Assembly (NCBI RefSeq): GCF_027744825.2
Contig: NC_071348.1
Coordinates: 16,773,563-16,837,562, forward strand
Direction: 5' to 3'
Source: Synchiropus splendidus
Taxonomy: Eukaryota > Chordata > Actinopteri > Syngnathiformes > Callionymidae
DNA length: 64,000 bases
The position numbers were made by a program, and so were the translations under genes. Of this stretch, positions 1 through 13,500 are shown piece by piece. The notes beneath the pieces are model-generated. The model searched no databases and had not been told where the DNA came from. It saw only the letters and a list, made by a program, of their open reading frames with translations. Every line of letters starts with the position of its first letter. Position 1 is the first letter of the stretch.

Positions 1-3000
1 GCAACTACTAGAAAGACCCTTTCTGCTATAGTGGGAGGTAAAAATTTCATGTTATGAAGCTTCCTAGCAAAATTATGGCACAATGCAGAAAATTCGTTTT
101 CAACCTGAGATAAGGTTGATTCCGGAACGCCAAACATAAAAATGTTGATAACTTTGGAAAAACACTTCAGACATCTTAGATTTGATGTGCAACTACTCGA
201 AAAACCCTTTCTGCTATAGTGGGAGGTGAAAATTTCATTTTCTGAAGCTTCCCTGCAAAGTTATGGCACAAAGCGTGAAAAGCGTTTTCAGCCTGAGATT
301 AGATAGATTCCGGAACGCCAAACATAAAAATGTTGATAACTTCGGAAAAACACTTCAGACAGCTTAGATTTGATGTGCAACTACTAGAAAGACCCTTTCT
401 GCTATAGTGGGACGTCAAAATTTCAAGTTCTGAAGCTTCCCTGGAAAGTTATGGGACAATGCAGAAAACAATTTTTCATCCTGAGATAAGGTCGATTCCG
501 GAACGCCAAACATAAAAATGATGATAACTTTGGAAAAACACTTCAGACAGCTTAGATTTGATTTGCAACTACTAGAAAGACCCTTTCTGCTATAGTGGGA
601 GGTTAAAATGTCATGTTCTGAAGCTTCCCTGCAAAGTTATGGCACAATGCAGAAAACGCGTTATCAGACTGAGATAAGGTGGGTACCGAAACGCCAAACA
701 TAAAAATGTTGATAACTTTCGAAAAACACTTCAGACAGCTTAGATTTGATGTGCAACTACAAGAAAAACCCTTTCTGCTATAGTGGGAGGTGAAAATTTC
801 ATTTTCTGATGCTTCCCTGCAAAGTTATGGCACAATGCGTAAAACACGTTTTCAGCCAAAGATAAGGTCAATTCTGGAACGCCAAACATAAGAATGTTGA
901 TAACTTTCGAAAAACACTTCAGACAGCTTAGATTTGATGTGCAACTACTAGAAAGACCCTTTCTGCTATAGTGGGAGGTTAAAATTTCATGTTCTAAAGG
1001 TTCCCTGCAAAGTTATGGCACAATCCGTAAAACGCGTTTTCAGCTTGAGATAAGGACGATTCCGGAACGCCATACATAAAAATGTTGATAACTTTGGAAA
1101 AACACTTCAGACAGCTTAGATTTGATGTGCAACTACTAGAAAGACCCTTTCTGCTATAGTGGGAGGTTAAAATTTCAAGTTCTGAAGCTTCCCTGGAAAG
1201 TTATGGGACAATGCAGAAAACAAATTTTCATACTGCGATAAGGTCGATTCCGGAACGCCAAACATAAAAATGATGATAACTTTGGAAAAACACTTCAGAC
1301 AGCTTAGATTTGATGTGCAACTACAAGAAAGACCCTTTCTGCTATAGTGGGAGGTGAAAATTTCATTTTCTGAAGCTTCCTTGCAAAGTTTTGGCACAAA
1401 GCAGAAAATGCGTCTTCAGCCTGAGATAAGGTTGATTCCGGAACGCCAAACATGAAAATGTTGATAACTTTGGAAAAACACTTCAGACAGCTTAGATTTG
1501 ATGTGCAACTACGAGACAGACCCTTTCTGCAATAGTGGGAGGATAAAATTTCATGTTCGGAAGCTTCCATGCAAAGTTATGGAACGATTCAGACAACGCG
1601 TTTTCAGCCTGAGATAAAGTCGATTCTGGAACGCCAAACATAAAAATGTTGATAACTTTCGAAAAACACTTCAGACAGCTTAGATTTGATGTGCAATTAC
1701 TAGAAAGACCCTTTCTGCTATAGTGGGAGGTCAAAATTTCATGTTCTGAAGCTTCCCTGGAAAGTTATGGGACAATGCAGAAAACGCATTTTCATCCTGA
1801 GATTAGGTCAATTCCGGAACGCCAAACATAAAAATGTTGATAACTTTGGAAAAACACTTCAGACAGCTTAAATTTTATGTGCAACTACTAGAAGGACCCT
1901 TTCTGCTATAGTGGCAGGTTAAAATTTCTTGTTCTGAAGCTTCCCTGCAAAGTTATGGCACAATGCAGAAAACACGTTTTCAGACTGAGATAAGGTGGGT
2001 TCCGAAACGCCAAACATAAAAATGTTGATACCTTTCGAAAAACACTTCAGACAGCTTAGATTTGATGTGCAACTACTAGAAAAACCCTTTCTGCTATAGT
2101 GGGAGGTGAACATTTCATTTTCTGATGCTTCCCTGCAAAGTTATGGCACAATGCGTAAAACGCGTTTTCAGCCAGAGAAAAGGTCGATTCTGGAACGCCA
2201 AACAAAAAAATGTTGCTAACTTTGGAAAAACAGTTCAGACAGCTTAGATTTGATGTGCAACTACTAGAAAGACCCTTTCTGCTACAGTGGGAGGTTAAAA
2301 ATTCATGTTCGGAAGCTTCCATGCAAAGTAATGGCACAATGCGGACAACCCTTTTTTAGCGTGAAATAAGGTCGATTCTGGAACGGCAAACATAAAAATG
2401 TTGATAACTTTCGAAAAACATATCAGACTGCTTAGATTTAATGAGCAACTACAAGAAAGACCCTATCTGCTATAGTGGGAGTTGAACATTTCATGTTCTG
2501 AAGCTTCCATGCAAAGTTATGGCATAATGCAGAAAACGCGTTTTCAGCTTGAGATAAGGTGGGTTCCGGATCGCCAAACATAAAAATGTTGACAACTTTC
2601 GAAAAACACTTCAGACAGCTTAGATTTGATGTGCAACTACGAGAAAGACCCTTTCTGCTATAGTGGGACGTCAAAATTTCAAGTTCTGAAGCTTCCATGC
2701 AAAGTTATGAAACAATTCAGACTACGCGTTTTCAGCCTGAGATAAAGTCGATTCTGGAACGCCAAACATAAAAATGTTGATAACTTTCGAAAAACACTTC
2801 AGACAGCTTAGATTTGATGTGCAACTTCTAGAAAGACCCTTTCTGCTATAGTGGGAGGTCAAAATTTCATGTTCTGAAGCTTCCCTGGAAAGTTATGGGA
2901 CAATGCAGAAAACGCATTTTCATCCTGAGATTAGGTCAATTCCGGAACGCCAAACATAAAAATGATGATAACTTTGGAAAAACACTTCAGACAGCTTAAA

Positions 3001-5579
3001 TTTGATGTGCAACTACTAGGAAGACCCTTTCTGCTATAGTGGGAGGTTAAAAATTCATGTTCGGAAGCTTCCATGCAAAGTAATGGCACAATGCGGACAA
3101 CGCTTTTTTAGCGTGAGATAAGGTCGATTCTGGAACGGCAAACACAAAAATGTTGATAACTTTCGAAAAACATATCAGACTGCTTAGATTTAATGAGCAA
3201 CTACTAGAAAGCCCCTATCTGCTATAGTGAGAGGTGAACATTTCATGTTCTGAAGCTTCCATGCAAAGTTATGGCACAATGCAGAAAACGCGTTTTCAGC
3301 TTGAGATAAGGTGGGTTCCGGATCGCCAAACATAAAAATGTTGATAACTTTCGAAAAACACTTCAGACAGCTTAGATTTGATGTGCAACTACTAGAAAGA
3401 CCCTTTCTGCTATAGCGGGACGTCAAAATTTCAAGTTCTGAAGCTTCCCTGGAAAGTTATGGGACAATGCAGAAAACAATTTTTCATCCTGAGATAAGGT
3501 CGATTCCGGAACGCCAAACATAAAAATGATGATAACTTTGGAAAAACACTTCAGACAGCTTAGATTTGATGTGCAACTACTAGAAAGACCCTTTCTGCTA
3601 TAGTGGGAGGTCAAAATTTCATGTTCTGAAACTTCCCTGGAAAGTTATGGGACAATGCAGAAAACGCATTTTCAGCTTGAGATAAGGTCGATTCTGGAAC
3701 GCCAAACATAAAAATTTTTATAACTTCCGCAAAACACTTCAGACAGCTTAGATTTGATGTGCAACTACTAGAAAGACCCTTTCTGCTGTAGTGGGAGCTG
3801 AACATTTCATGTTCTGAAGCTTCCCTGCAAATTTATGGCACAATGCCGAAAACTCGTTTTCAGCCTGAGATAAGGTGGGTTCCGGAACGCCAAACATAAA
3901 AATGTTGGTAACTTTGCCAAAACAATTCAGACATCTTAGATTTGATGTGCAACTACTAGAAAGACCCTTTCTGCTATAGTGGGACGTGAAAATTTCATGT
4001 TCTGAAGCTTCCCTGCGAAGTTATGGCACAATGCAGAAAAAGCGTTATCAGCTTGAGATAAGGTGGGTTCCAGAACGCCAAACATAAAAATGTTGATAAC
4101 TTTCGAAAAACACTTCAGACAGCTTAGATTTGATGTGCAAATACTCGAAAGACCCTTTCTGATATAGTGGGACGTGAAAATTTCATGTCCTGAAGCTTCC
4201 CTGCAAAGTTATGGCACAATGCCGAAAACGCGTTTTCAGCCTGAGATAAGGTCGATTCCGGAACGCCAAACATAAAAATGTTGATAACTTTGGAAAAACA
4301 CTTTAAACAGCTTAGATTTCATGTGCAACTACTAGAAAGACCCTTTCTGCTATAGTGGGATGTGAAAATGTCATGTTCTGAAGCTTCCCTGCAAAGTTAT
4401 GGCAGAATGCGTAAATCGCGTTTTCAGCCTGAGATAACGTCGATTCCGGAACGCCAAACATAAAAATGTTGATAACTTTGGAAAAACACTTCAAACAGCT
4501 TACATTTCATGTGCAACTACTAGAAATACCCTTTATGCTATAGTGGGAGGTGAACATTTCATGTTCTGAAGCTTCCCAGCAAAGTTATGGCACAATGCAG
4601 AAAACGCGTTTTCAGCCTGAGAAAAGGTGGGTTCCGGAACGTCAAACATAAAAATGTTGATAACTTTTGAAAAACACTTCAGACAGCTTAGATTTGATGT
4701 GCAACTACTAGAAAGACCCTTTCGGCTATTGTGGGACTTGAACATTTCATGTTCTGAAGCTTCCCTGAGAAGTTATATCACAATGCAGAAAACGCGTTTT
4801 CAGCCAGAGATAAGGTCGATTCCGGAACGCCTAACATAAAATTGTTTATAACTTTGGAAAAACACTTCAGACAGCTTAGATTTGATGTGCAACTACTAGA
4901 AAGACCCTTTCTGCTATAGTGGGATATGAAAATTTCATATTCTGAAGATTCCCTGCAAAGTTATGTCACAATCCGTAAATCGCGTTTTCAGTCTGAGAAA
5001 AGGTCGATTCTGGAACGCGAAACATAAAAATGTTGATAACTTTGGAAAAACACTTCAAACTGCTTAGATTTCAAGTGCAACTACTAGAAAGACCCTTTCT
5101 GCTGTAGTGGGAGGTGAAAATTTCATGTTCTGAAGCTTCCCTACAAAGTTATGGCACAATGCAAAAAAAGCGTTTAGAGCCTGAGATAAGATGCGTTCCG
5201 AAACGCCTAACGTAAAAATGTTGATAACTTTGGAAAAACACTTCAGACAGCTTAGATTTGATGTGCAACTACTAGAAAGACCCCTTCAGCTATCGTGGGA
5301 TGTGAAAATGTCATGTTCTGAAGTTTCCCTGCAAAGTTATGGCACAAGTCAGAAAACGCGTTTTCAGCCTGAGATAAGGTTGATTCCGGAACGCCAAACA
5401 TAAGAATGTTGATAACTTTAGAAAAACACTTCAGGCAGCTTAGATTTGATGTGCAACTACTAGAGAGACCCTTTCTGCTATAGTGGGAGGTGAAAATTTC
5501 ATGTTCTGAAGCTTCCCTGCAAAGTTATATCACAATGCATAAACGCGGTTTCAGCCAGAGATAAGGTCGATTCCGGAAC

Positions 5580-8500
5580 GCCAAATATAATAATGTTGAA
5601 AACTTTTGAAAAACACTTCAGACAGCTTAGATTTGATGTGCAAGTAGGAGAAAGACCCTTTCTGCTTTAGTGGGAATTGAAAATTTCATGTTCTGAAGCT
5701 TTCCTGCAAAGTTATGGCACAATGCGTAAAACGCGTTTTCAGCCTGAGATAAGGTTGATTCCGGAACGCCAAACATAAAAATGTTGATAACTTTTGAAAA
5801 ACACTTCAAAGAGCTTAGATTTGATGTGCAACTACTAGAAAGACCCTTTCTGCTATAGTGGGATATGAAAATTTTATGTTCTGAAGATTCCCTGCAAAGT
5901 TATGGCGGAATGCGTAAATCGCGTTTTCAGCCTGAGATGAGGTTGATTCCGGAACGCCAAACATAAAAATGTTGATAACTTTGGAAAAACACTTCAGACT
6001 GCTGAGATTTGATGTGCAATTACTAGACAGACCCTTTCTGCTATAGTGGGATGTGAAAATTTCATGTTCTGAAGCTTCCCTGCAAAGTTATGGCACAATG
6101 CAGAAAACGCATTTTCAGCCTGAGATAAGGTCGATTCCGGAACGCCAAATATAATAATGTTGAAAACTTTTGAAAAACACTTCAGACAGCTTACATTTGA
6201 TGTGCAAGTAGGAGAAAGACCATTTCTGTTATAGTGGGATGTGAAAATGTCATGTTCTGACGCTTCCCTACAAATTTATGGCACAAGGCAGAAAACGCGT
6301 TTTCAGCCTGAGTGGGTTCCGGAACGCCAAACAAAAAAATGTTGATAACTTTGGAAAAACACTTCAGACAGCTTCGATTTGATGTGCAACTACTGGAAAG
6401 ACCCTTTCTGCTATCGTGGGAGGTGAAATTTTCATGTTCTGAAGCTTCCCTGCAAAGTTATGGCACAATGCAGAAAATGCATTTTCAATAAGGTGCGATC
6501 CGGAACGCCAAACAAAAAAATGTTGATGTCTTTCGAAAAACACTACAGACAGCTTAGATTTGTTGTGCAACTAATAGAAAGACCATTTCTGCTTTAGTGG
6601 GAGTTTAAAATTTTGTGTTCTGAAGCTTCCCTCCAAAGTTATGGCACAATGCAAAAAAAGCGTTTGGAGCCTGAGATAAGGTGCGTTCCGAAACGCCTAA
6701 CGTAAAAATGTTGATAACTTTGGAAAAACACTTCAGACAGCTTAGATTTCATGTGCAACTACTAGAAAGACCCCTTCAGCTATAGTGGGAGTTGAAAATT
6801 TCATGTTCTGAAGCTTCCCTACAAAGTTATGGCACATTGCAGAAAAAGCGTTTTCAGCCTGAGATAAGGTCGATTCAGGAACGCCAAACATGAAAATGTT
6901 GAAAACTTTCAAAAAACACTTCAGACAGCTTAGATTTGATGTGCAAGTATGAGAAAGACCCTTTCTGCTATAATGGGAATTGAAAATTTCATGTTCTGAA
7001 GCTTCCCTCCAAAGCTATGGCACAATGCAAAAAAAGCGTTTGCCGCCTGAGATAAGGTGGGTTCTGGAACGCCAAACATAAAAATGTTGATAACTTTGGA
7101 AAAACACTTCAGACAGCTTAGATTTGATGTGCAAGTAATAGAAAGACCCTTTCTGCTATCGTGGGAGGTGAAATTTTCATGTTCTGAAGCTTCCCTGCAA
7201 AGTTATGGCACAATGCAGAAAACGCATTTTCAATAAGGTGCGATCCGGAACGCCAAACAAAAAAATGTTGATGTCTTTCGAAAAACACTACAGACAGCTT
7301 AGATTTGTTGTGCAACTAATAGAAAGACCATTTCTGCTATAGTGGGAGCTTAAAATTCTGTGTTCTGAAGCTTCCCTCCAAAGTTATGGCACAATGCAAA
7401 AAAAGCGTTTAGAGCCTGAGATATGGTGCGTTCCGAAACGCCAAACATAAAAATGTTGATAACTTTGGAAAAACACTTCAGACAGCTTAGATTTGATGTG
7501 CAAGTAGGAGAAAGACCCTTTCTGCTTTAGTGGGAATTGAAAATTTCATGTTCTGAAGCTTTCCTGCAAAGTTATGGCACAATGCGTAAAACGCGTTTTC
7601 AGCCTGAGATAAGGTTGATTCCGGAACGCCAAACATAAAAATGTTGATAACTTTTGAAAAACACTTCAAACAGCTTAGATTTGATGTGCAACTACTAGGA
7701 AGACCCTTTCTGCTATAGTGGGATATGAAAATTTTATGTTCTGAAGATTCCCTGCAAAGTTATGGCAGAATGCGTAAATCGCGTTTTCAGCCTGAGATGA
7801 GGTTGATTCCGGAACGCCAAATATAATAATGTTGAAAACTTTTGAAAAACACTTCAGACAGCTTACATTTGATGTGCAAGTAGGAGAAAGACCATTTCTG
7901 CTATAGTGGGATGTGAAAATGTCATGTTCTGAAGCTTCCCTACAAAGTTATGGCACAAGGCAGAAAACGCGTTTTCAGCCTGAGATAAAGTGGGTTCCGG
8001 AACGCCAAACAAAAAAATGTTGATAACTTTGGAAAAACACTTCAGACAGCTTCGATTTGATGTGCAACTACTGGAAAGACCCTTTCTGCTATCGTGGGAG
8101 GTGAAATTTTCATGTTCTGAAGCTTCCCTGCAAAGTTATGGCACAATGCAGAAAATGCATTTTCAATAAGGTGCGATCCGGACCGCCAAACAAAAAAATG
8201 TTGATGTCTTTCGAAAAACACTACAGACAGCTTAGATTTGTTGTGCAACTAATAGAAAGACCATTTCTGCTATAGTGGGAGGTTAAAATTTTGTGTTCTG
8301 AAGCTTCCCTCCAAAGTTATGGCACAATGCAAAAAAAGCGTTTAGAGCCTGAGATAAGGTGCGTTCCGAAACGCCTAACGTAAAAATGTTGATAACTTTG
8401 GAAAAACACTTCAGACAGCTTAGATTTGAAGTGCAACTACTAGAAAGACCCCTTCAGCTATAGTGGGAGTTGAAAATTTCATGTTCTGAAGCTTCCCTGC

Positions 8501-10560
8501 AAAGTTATGGCACAATGCAGAAAACGCGTTTTCAGCCTGAGATAAGGTTGATTCCGGAATGCCAAACATAAAAATGTAGATAACTTTCGAAAAAAAACTT
8601 CAGACAGCTTAGATTTGATGTGCAACTGCTAGAAAGACCATTTCTGCTATAGTGGGAGGTGTAATTTTCATGTTCTGAAGCTTCCCTGCAAAGTTATGGC
8701 ACAATGCAGAAAACGCATTTTCAATAAGGTGCGATCCGAAACGCCAAACAAAAAAATGTTGATGTCTTTCGAAAAACACTACAGACAGCTTAGATTTGTT
8801 GTGCAACTAATAGAAAGACCATTTCTGCTATAGTGGGAGGTTAAAATTCTGTGTTCTGAAGCTTCCCTCCAAAGTTATGGCACAATGCAAAAAAAGCGTT
8901 TAGGTGCGTTCCAAAACGCCTAACGTAAAAATGTTGATAACTTTGGAAAAACACTTCAGACAGCTTAGATTTGATGTGCAACTACTAGAGAGACCCTTTC
9001 TGCTATAGTGGGAGGTGAAAATTTCATGTTCTGAAGCTTCCCTGCAAAGTTATATTACAATGCATAAACGTGTTTTCAGCCAGAGATAAGGTCGATTCCG
9101 GAACGCCAAATATAATAATGTTGAAAACTTTTGAAAAACACTTCAGACAGCTTAGATTTGATGTGCAAGTAGGAGAAAGACCCTTTCTGCTTTAGTGGGA
9201 ATTGAAAATTTCATGTTCTGAAGCTTTCCTGCAAAGTTATGGCACAATGCGTAAAACGCGTTTTCAGCCTGAGATAAGGTTGATTCCGGAACGCCAAACA
9301 TAAAAATGTTGATAACTTTTGAAAAACACTTCAAACAGCTTAGATTTGATGTGCAACTACTAGAAAGACCCTTTCTGCTATAGTGGGATATGAAAATTTT
9401 ATGTTCTGAAGATTCCCTGCAAAGTTATGGCAGAATGCGTAAATCGCGTTTTCAGCCTGAGATGAGGTTGATTCCGCAACGCCAAACATAAAAATGTTGA
9501 TAACTTTGGAAAAACACTTCAGACTGCTGAGATTTGATGTGCAATTACTAGAAAGACCCTTTCTGCTATAGTGGGATGTGAAAATTTCATGTTCTGAAGC
9601 TTCCCTGCAAATTTATGGCACAATGCAGAAAACGCATTTTCAGCCTTAGATAAGGTCGATTCCGGAACGCCAAATATAATAATGTTGAAAACTTTTGAAA
9701 AACACTTCAGACAGCTTACATTTGATGTGCAAGTAGGTGAAAGACCATTTCTGCTATAGTGGGATGTGAAAATGTCATGTTCTGAAGCTTCCCTACAAAG
9801 TTATGGCACAAGGCAGAAAACGCGTTTTCAGCCTGAGATAAAGTGGGTTCCGGAACGCCAAACAAAAAAATGTTGATAACTTTGGAAAAACACTTCAGAC
9901 AGCTTCGAGTTGATGTGCAACTACTGGAAAGACCCTTTCTGCTATCGTGGGAGGTGAAATTTTCATGTTCTGAAGCTTCCCTGCAAAGTTATGGCACAAT
10001 GCAGAAAATGCATTTTCAATAAGGTGCGATCCGGAACGCCAAACAAAAAAATGTTGATGTCATTCGAAAAACACTACAGACAGCTTAGATTTGTTGTGCA
10101 ACTAATAGAAAGACCATTTCTGCTATAGTGGGAGGTTAAAATTTTGTGTTCTGAAGCTTCCCTCCAAAGTTATGGCACAATGCAAAAAAAGCGTTTAGAG
10201 CCTGAGATAAGGTGCGTTCCGAAACGCCTAACGTAAAAATGTTGATAACTTTGGAAAAACACTTCAGACAGCTTAGATTTGAAGTGCAACTACTAGAAAG
10301 ACCCCTTCAGCTATAGTGGGAGTTGAAAATTTCATGTTCTGAAGCTTCCCTGCAAAGTTATGGCACATTGCAGAAAAAGCGTTTTCAGCCTGAGATAAGG
10401 TCGATTCAGGAACGCCAAACATGAAAATGTTGAAAACTTTCAAAAAACACTTCAGACAGCTTAGATTTGATGTGCAAGTATGAGAAAGACCCTTTCTGCT
10501 ATAATGGGAATTGTAAATTTCATGTTCTGAAGCTTCCCTCCAAAGCTATGGCACAATGCA
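5580..10560. repeat. Higher-order repeat block within the satellite (9-10 monomers)
   Basis: Variant monomers recur in the same order. One variant is near-identical at 5,627-5,809, 7,487-7,669 and 9,152-9,334. A second, shortened variant lacking the usual GCCTGAGA stretch recurs at 6,364-6,570, 8,042-8,248 and about 9,900-10,110. The spacing is about 1.66-1.86 kb, i.e. 9-10 monomers. This shows that multi-monomer units were amplified by unequal exchange, after the single-monomer array had diverged. Confidence 0.75.
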
Positions 10561-13500
10561 AAAAAAGCGTTTGCAGCCTGAGATAAGGTGGGTTCTGGAA
10601 CGTCAAACATAAAAATGTTGATAACTTTCAAAAAAAAACTTCAGACAGCTTAGATTTGATGTGCAACTGCTAGGATGACCATTTCTGCTATAGTGGGAGG
10701 TGTAAATTTCATGTTCTGAAACTTCCCTGCAAAGTTATGGCACAATGCAGAAAACGCGTTTTCATCAGGAGACAAGGTCAATTCTGGAATGCCAAACATA
10801 AAAATATGATAACTTTGGACAAACACTTCAGACAGCTTAGATTTGATGTGCAACTACTAGAAAGACCCTTTCTGCTATCGTGGGAGGTGAAAATTTCATG
10901 TTCTGTCGCTTCCCTGCAAAGTTATGGCACAATGCAGAAAAGGCGTTTTCAATAAGGTGCGATTCGGAACGCCAAACATAAAAATGTTGATATCTTTCGA
11001 AAAGCACTACAGACAGCTTAGATTTGTTGTGCAACTACTAGAAAGACCCTTTCTTCTATAGTGGGAGGTTAAAATTTTGTGTTCTGAGGCTTCCCTCCAA
11101 AGGTATGGCACAATGCAAAAAAAGCGTTTAGAGCCTGAGATATGGTGCGTTCCGAAACGCCAAACATAAAAATGTTGATAACTTTGGAAAAACACTTCAG
11201 ACAGCTTAGATTTGATGTGCAACTACTAGAAAGACCCTTTCTACTATAGTGGGAGGTGAAAATTTCGAGTTCTGAAGCTTCCCTGCAAAGTTATGGCACA
11301 ATGCAGAAAACGCGTTTTCAGCCTGAGATAAGGTCGATTCCGGAACGCCAAATATAAAAATGTTGATAACTTTTGAAAAACACTTCAAACAGCTTAGATT
11401 TGATGTGCAACTACTAGAAAGACCCTTTCTGCTATAGTGGGAGGTTAAAATTTTATGTTCTGAAGATTCCCTGCAAAGTTATGGCAGAATGCGTAAATCG
11501 CGTTTTCAGCCTGAGATAAGGTAGATTCAGGAACGCCAAATATAAAAAAATCATAACTTTTGAAATGCACTTCAGACAGCTTAGATTTGATGTGCAAGTA
11601 CTAGAAAGGCCCATTCTGCTATAGTGGGAGGTGAAAATTTCATGTTCTGTAGCTTCCCTGCAAAGTTATGGCACAATGGAGAAAACGCGTTTTCAGCCTG
11701 AGATAAGGTCGATTCCGGAACGCCAAATATAAAAATGTTGATAACTTTGGAAAAACACTTCAGACAGCTTAGCTTTGATGTGCAACGACTAGAAAGACCC
11801 TTTCTGCTATAGTGGGATGTGAAAATTTCATGTTCTGAAGCCTCCCTACAAAGTTATGGCACAATGCAGAAAACGCGTTTTCAGCCTGAGATAAGGTCGA
11901 TTCCGGAACGCCAAATATAAAAATGTTGATAATTTTGAAAAAACACTACAGACAGCTTAGATTTGATGTGCAAGTACTAGAAAGACCCTTTCTGCTATAG
12001 TGGGATGTGAAAATTTCATGTTCTGAAGCTTCCCTGCAAAGTTATGGCACAATGCAGAAAACGCGTTTTCAGCCTGACATAAGGTGGGTTCCTGAACGTC
12101 AAACATTAAAAAGTTAATAATTTTGGAAAAACACTTCAGACAGCTTAGATTTGATGTACAACTACTAGAAAGACCTTTTCTGCTTTTGGCGCAAGTTTAA
12201 AATTTCATGTTCTGAAGCTTCCCTGCGAAGTTATGGCACAATGCAGAAAACGCGTTTTCAGCCTGAGATAAGGTCGATTCCGGTACGCCAAACATAAAAA
12301 TGTTGATAACTTTGGGAAAACACCTCAGACTGCTTAGATTTGATGTGCAACCACTAGAAAGACCCTTTCTGATATAGTGGGTGGTGAAAATTCGATGTTC
12401 TGAAGATTCCCTCCAAAGTTATGGCACAATGCGTAAAACGCGTTTTCAGCCTGAGATAAGGTCGATTCCGGAACGCCAAATATAAAAATGTTGATAACTT
12501 TGAATAAACACTTCAGACAGCTTAGCTTTGATGTGCAACTACTAGAAAGACCCTTTCTGCTATAGTGGGATGTGAAAATTTCATGTTCCGAAGCTTCCCG
12601 GCAAAGTTATGGCACAATTCCGAAAACGTGTTTTCAGCCTGAGATAAGGTCGATTCCGAAACGCCAAACATAAAAATGTCGATAACTTTGGAAAAACACT
12701 TCAGACAGCTTAGATTTGATGTGCAACTACTAGAAAGACCCTTTCTGCCATAGTGGGAGGTGAAAATTTCATGTTCTGAAGCTTCCCTGGAAAGTTATGG
12801 AACAATGCGTTAAACACGTTTTCAGCCTGAGATAAGGTCGATTCAGGAACGCCAAACATAAAAAAATCATAACTTTTGAAATGCACTTCAGACAGCTTAG
12901 ATTTGATGTGCAAGTACTAGAAAGACCCGTTCTGCTATAGTGGAAGGTGAAAATGTCATGTTCTGAAGATTCCCTGAAAAGTAATGGCACCATGCTTAAA
13001 ACGCGTTTTCAGCCTGAGATAAGGTCGATTCCGGAACGCCAAACATAAAAAAATCATAACTTTTGAAATGCACTTCAGACAGCTTAGATTTGATGTGCAA
13101 ATACTAGAAAGACCCTTTCTGCCATTGTGTGAGGTGAAAATTTGATGTTCTGAAGCTTCCCTGCAAAGTTATGACACCATCCGTTAAATGCGTTTTCAGC
13201 ATGAGATAAGGTCGATTCCGGAACGTCAAACATATAAAATATGATAACTTTTGAAATACACTTCAGACAGCTTAGATTTGATTTGCAAGTACTAGAAAGA
13301 CCCTTTCTTCTATAGTGGGAGGTGAAAATTTCATGTTCTGAAGCTTCCCTGCAAAGTTATGGCACAATGGAGAAAACGCGTTTTCAGCCTGAGATAAGGT
13401 GGGTTCCGGAACGCCAAACATAAAAATGTTGATAACTTTGGAAAAACACTTCAGACAGCTTAGATTTGATGTGCAACTACAAGACAAACCGTTTCTGCTA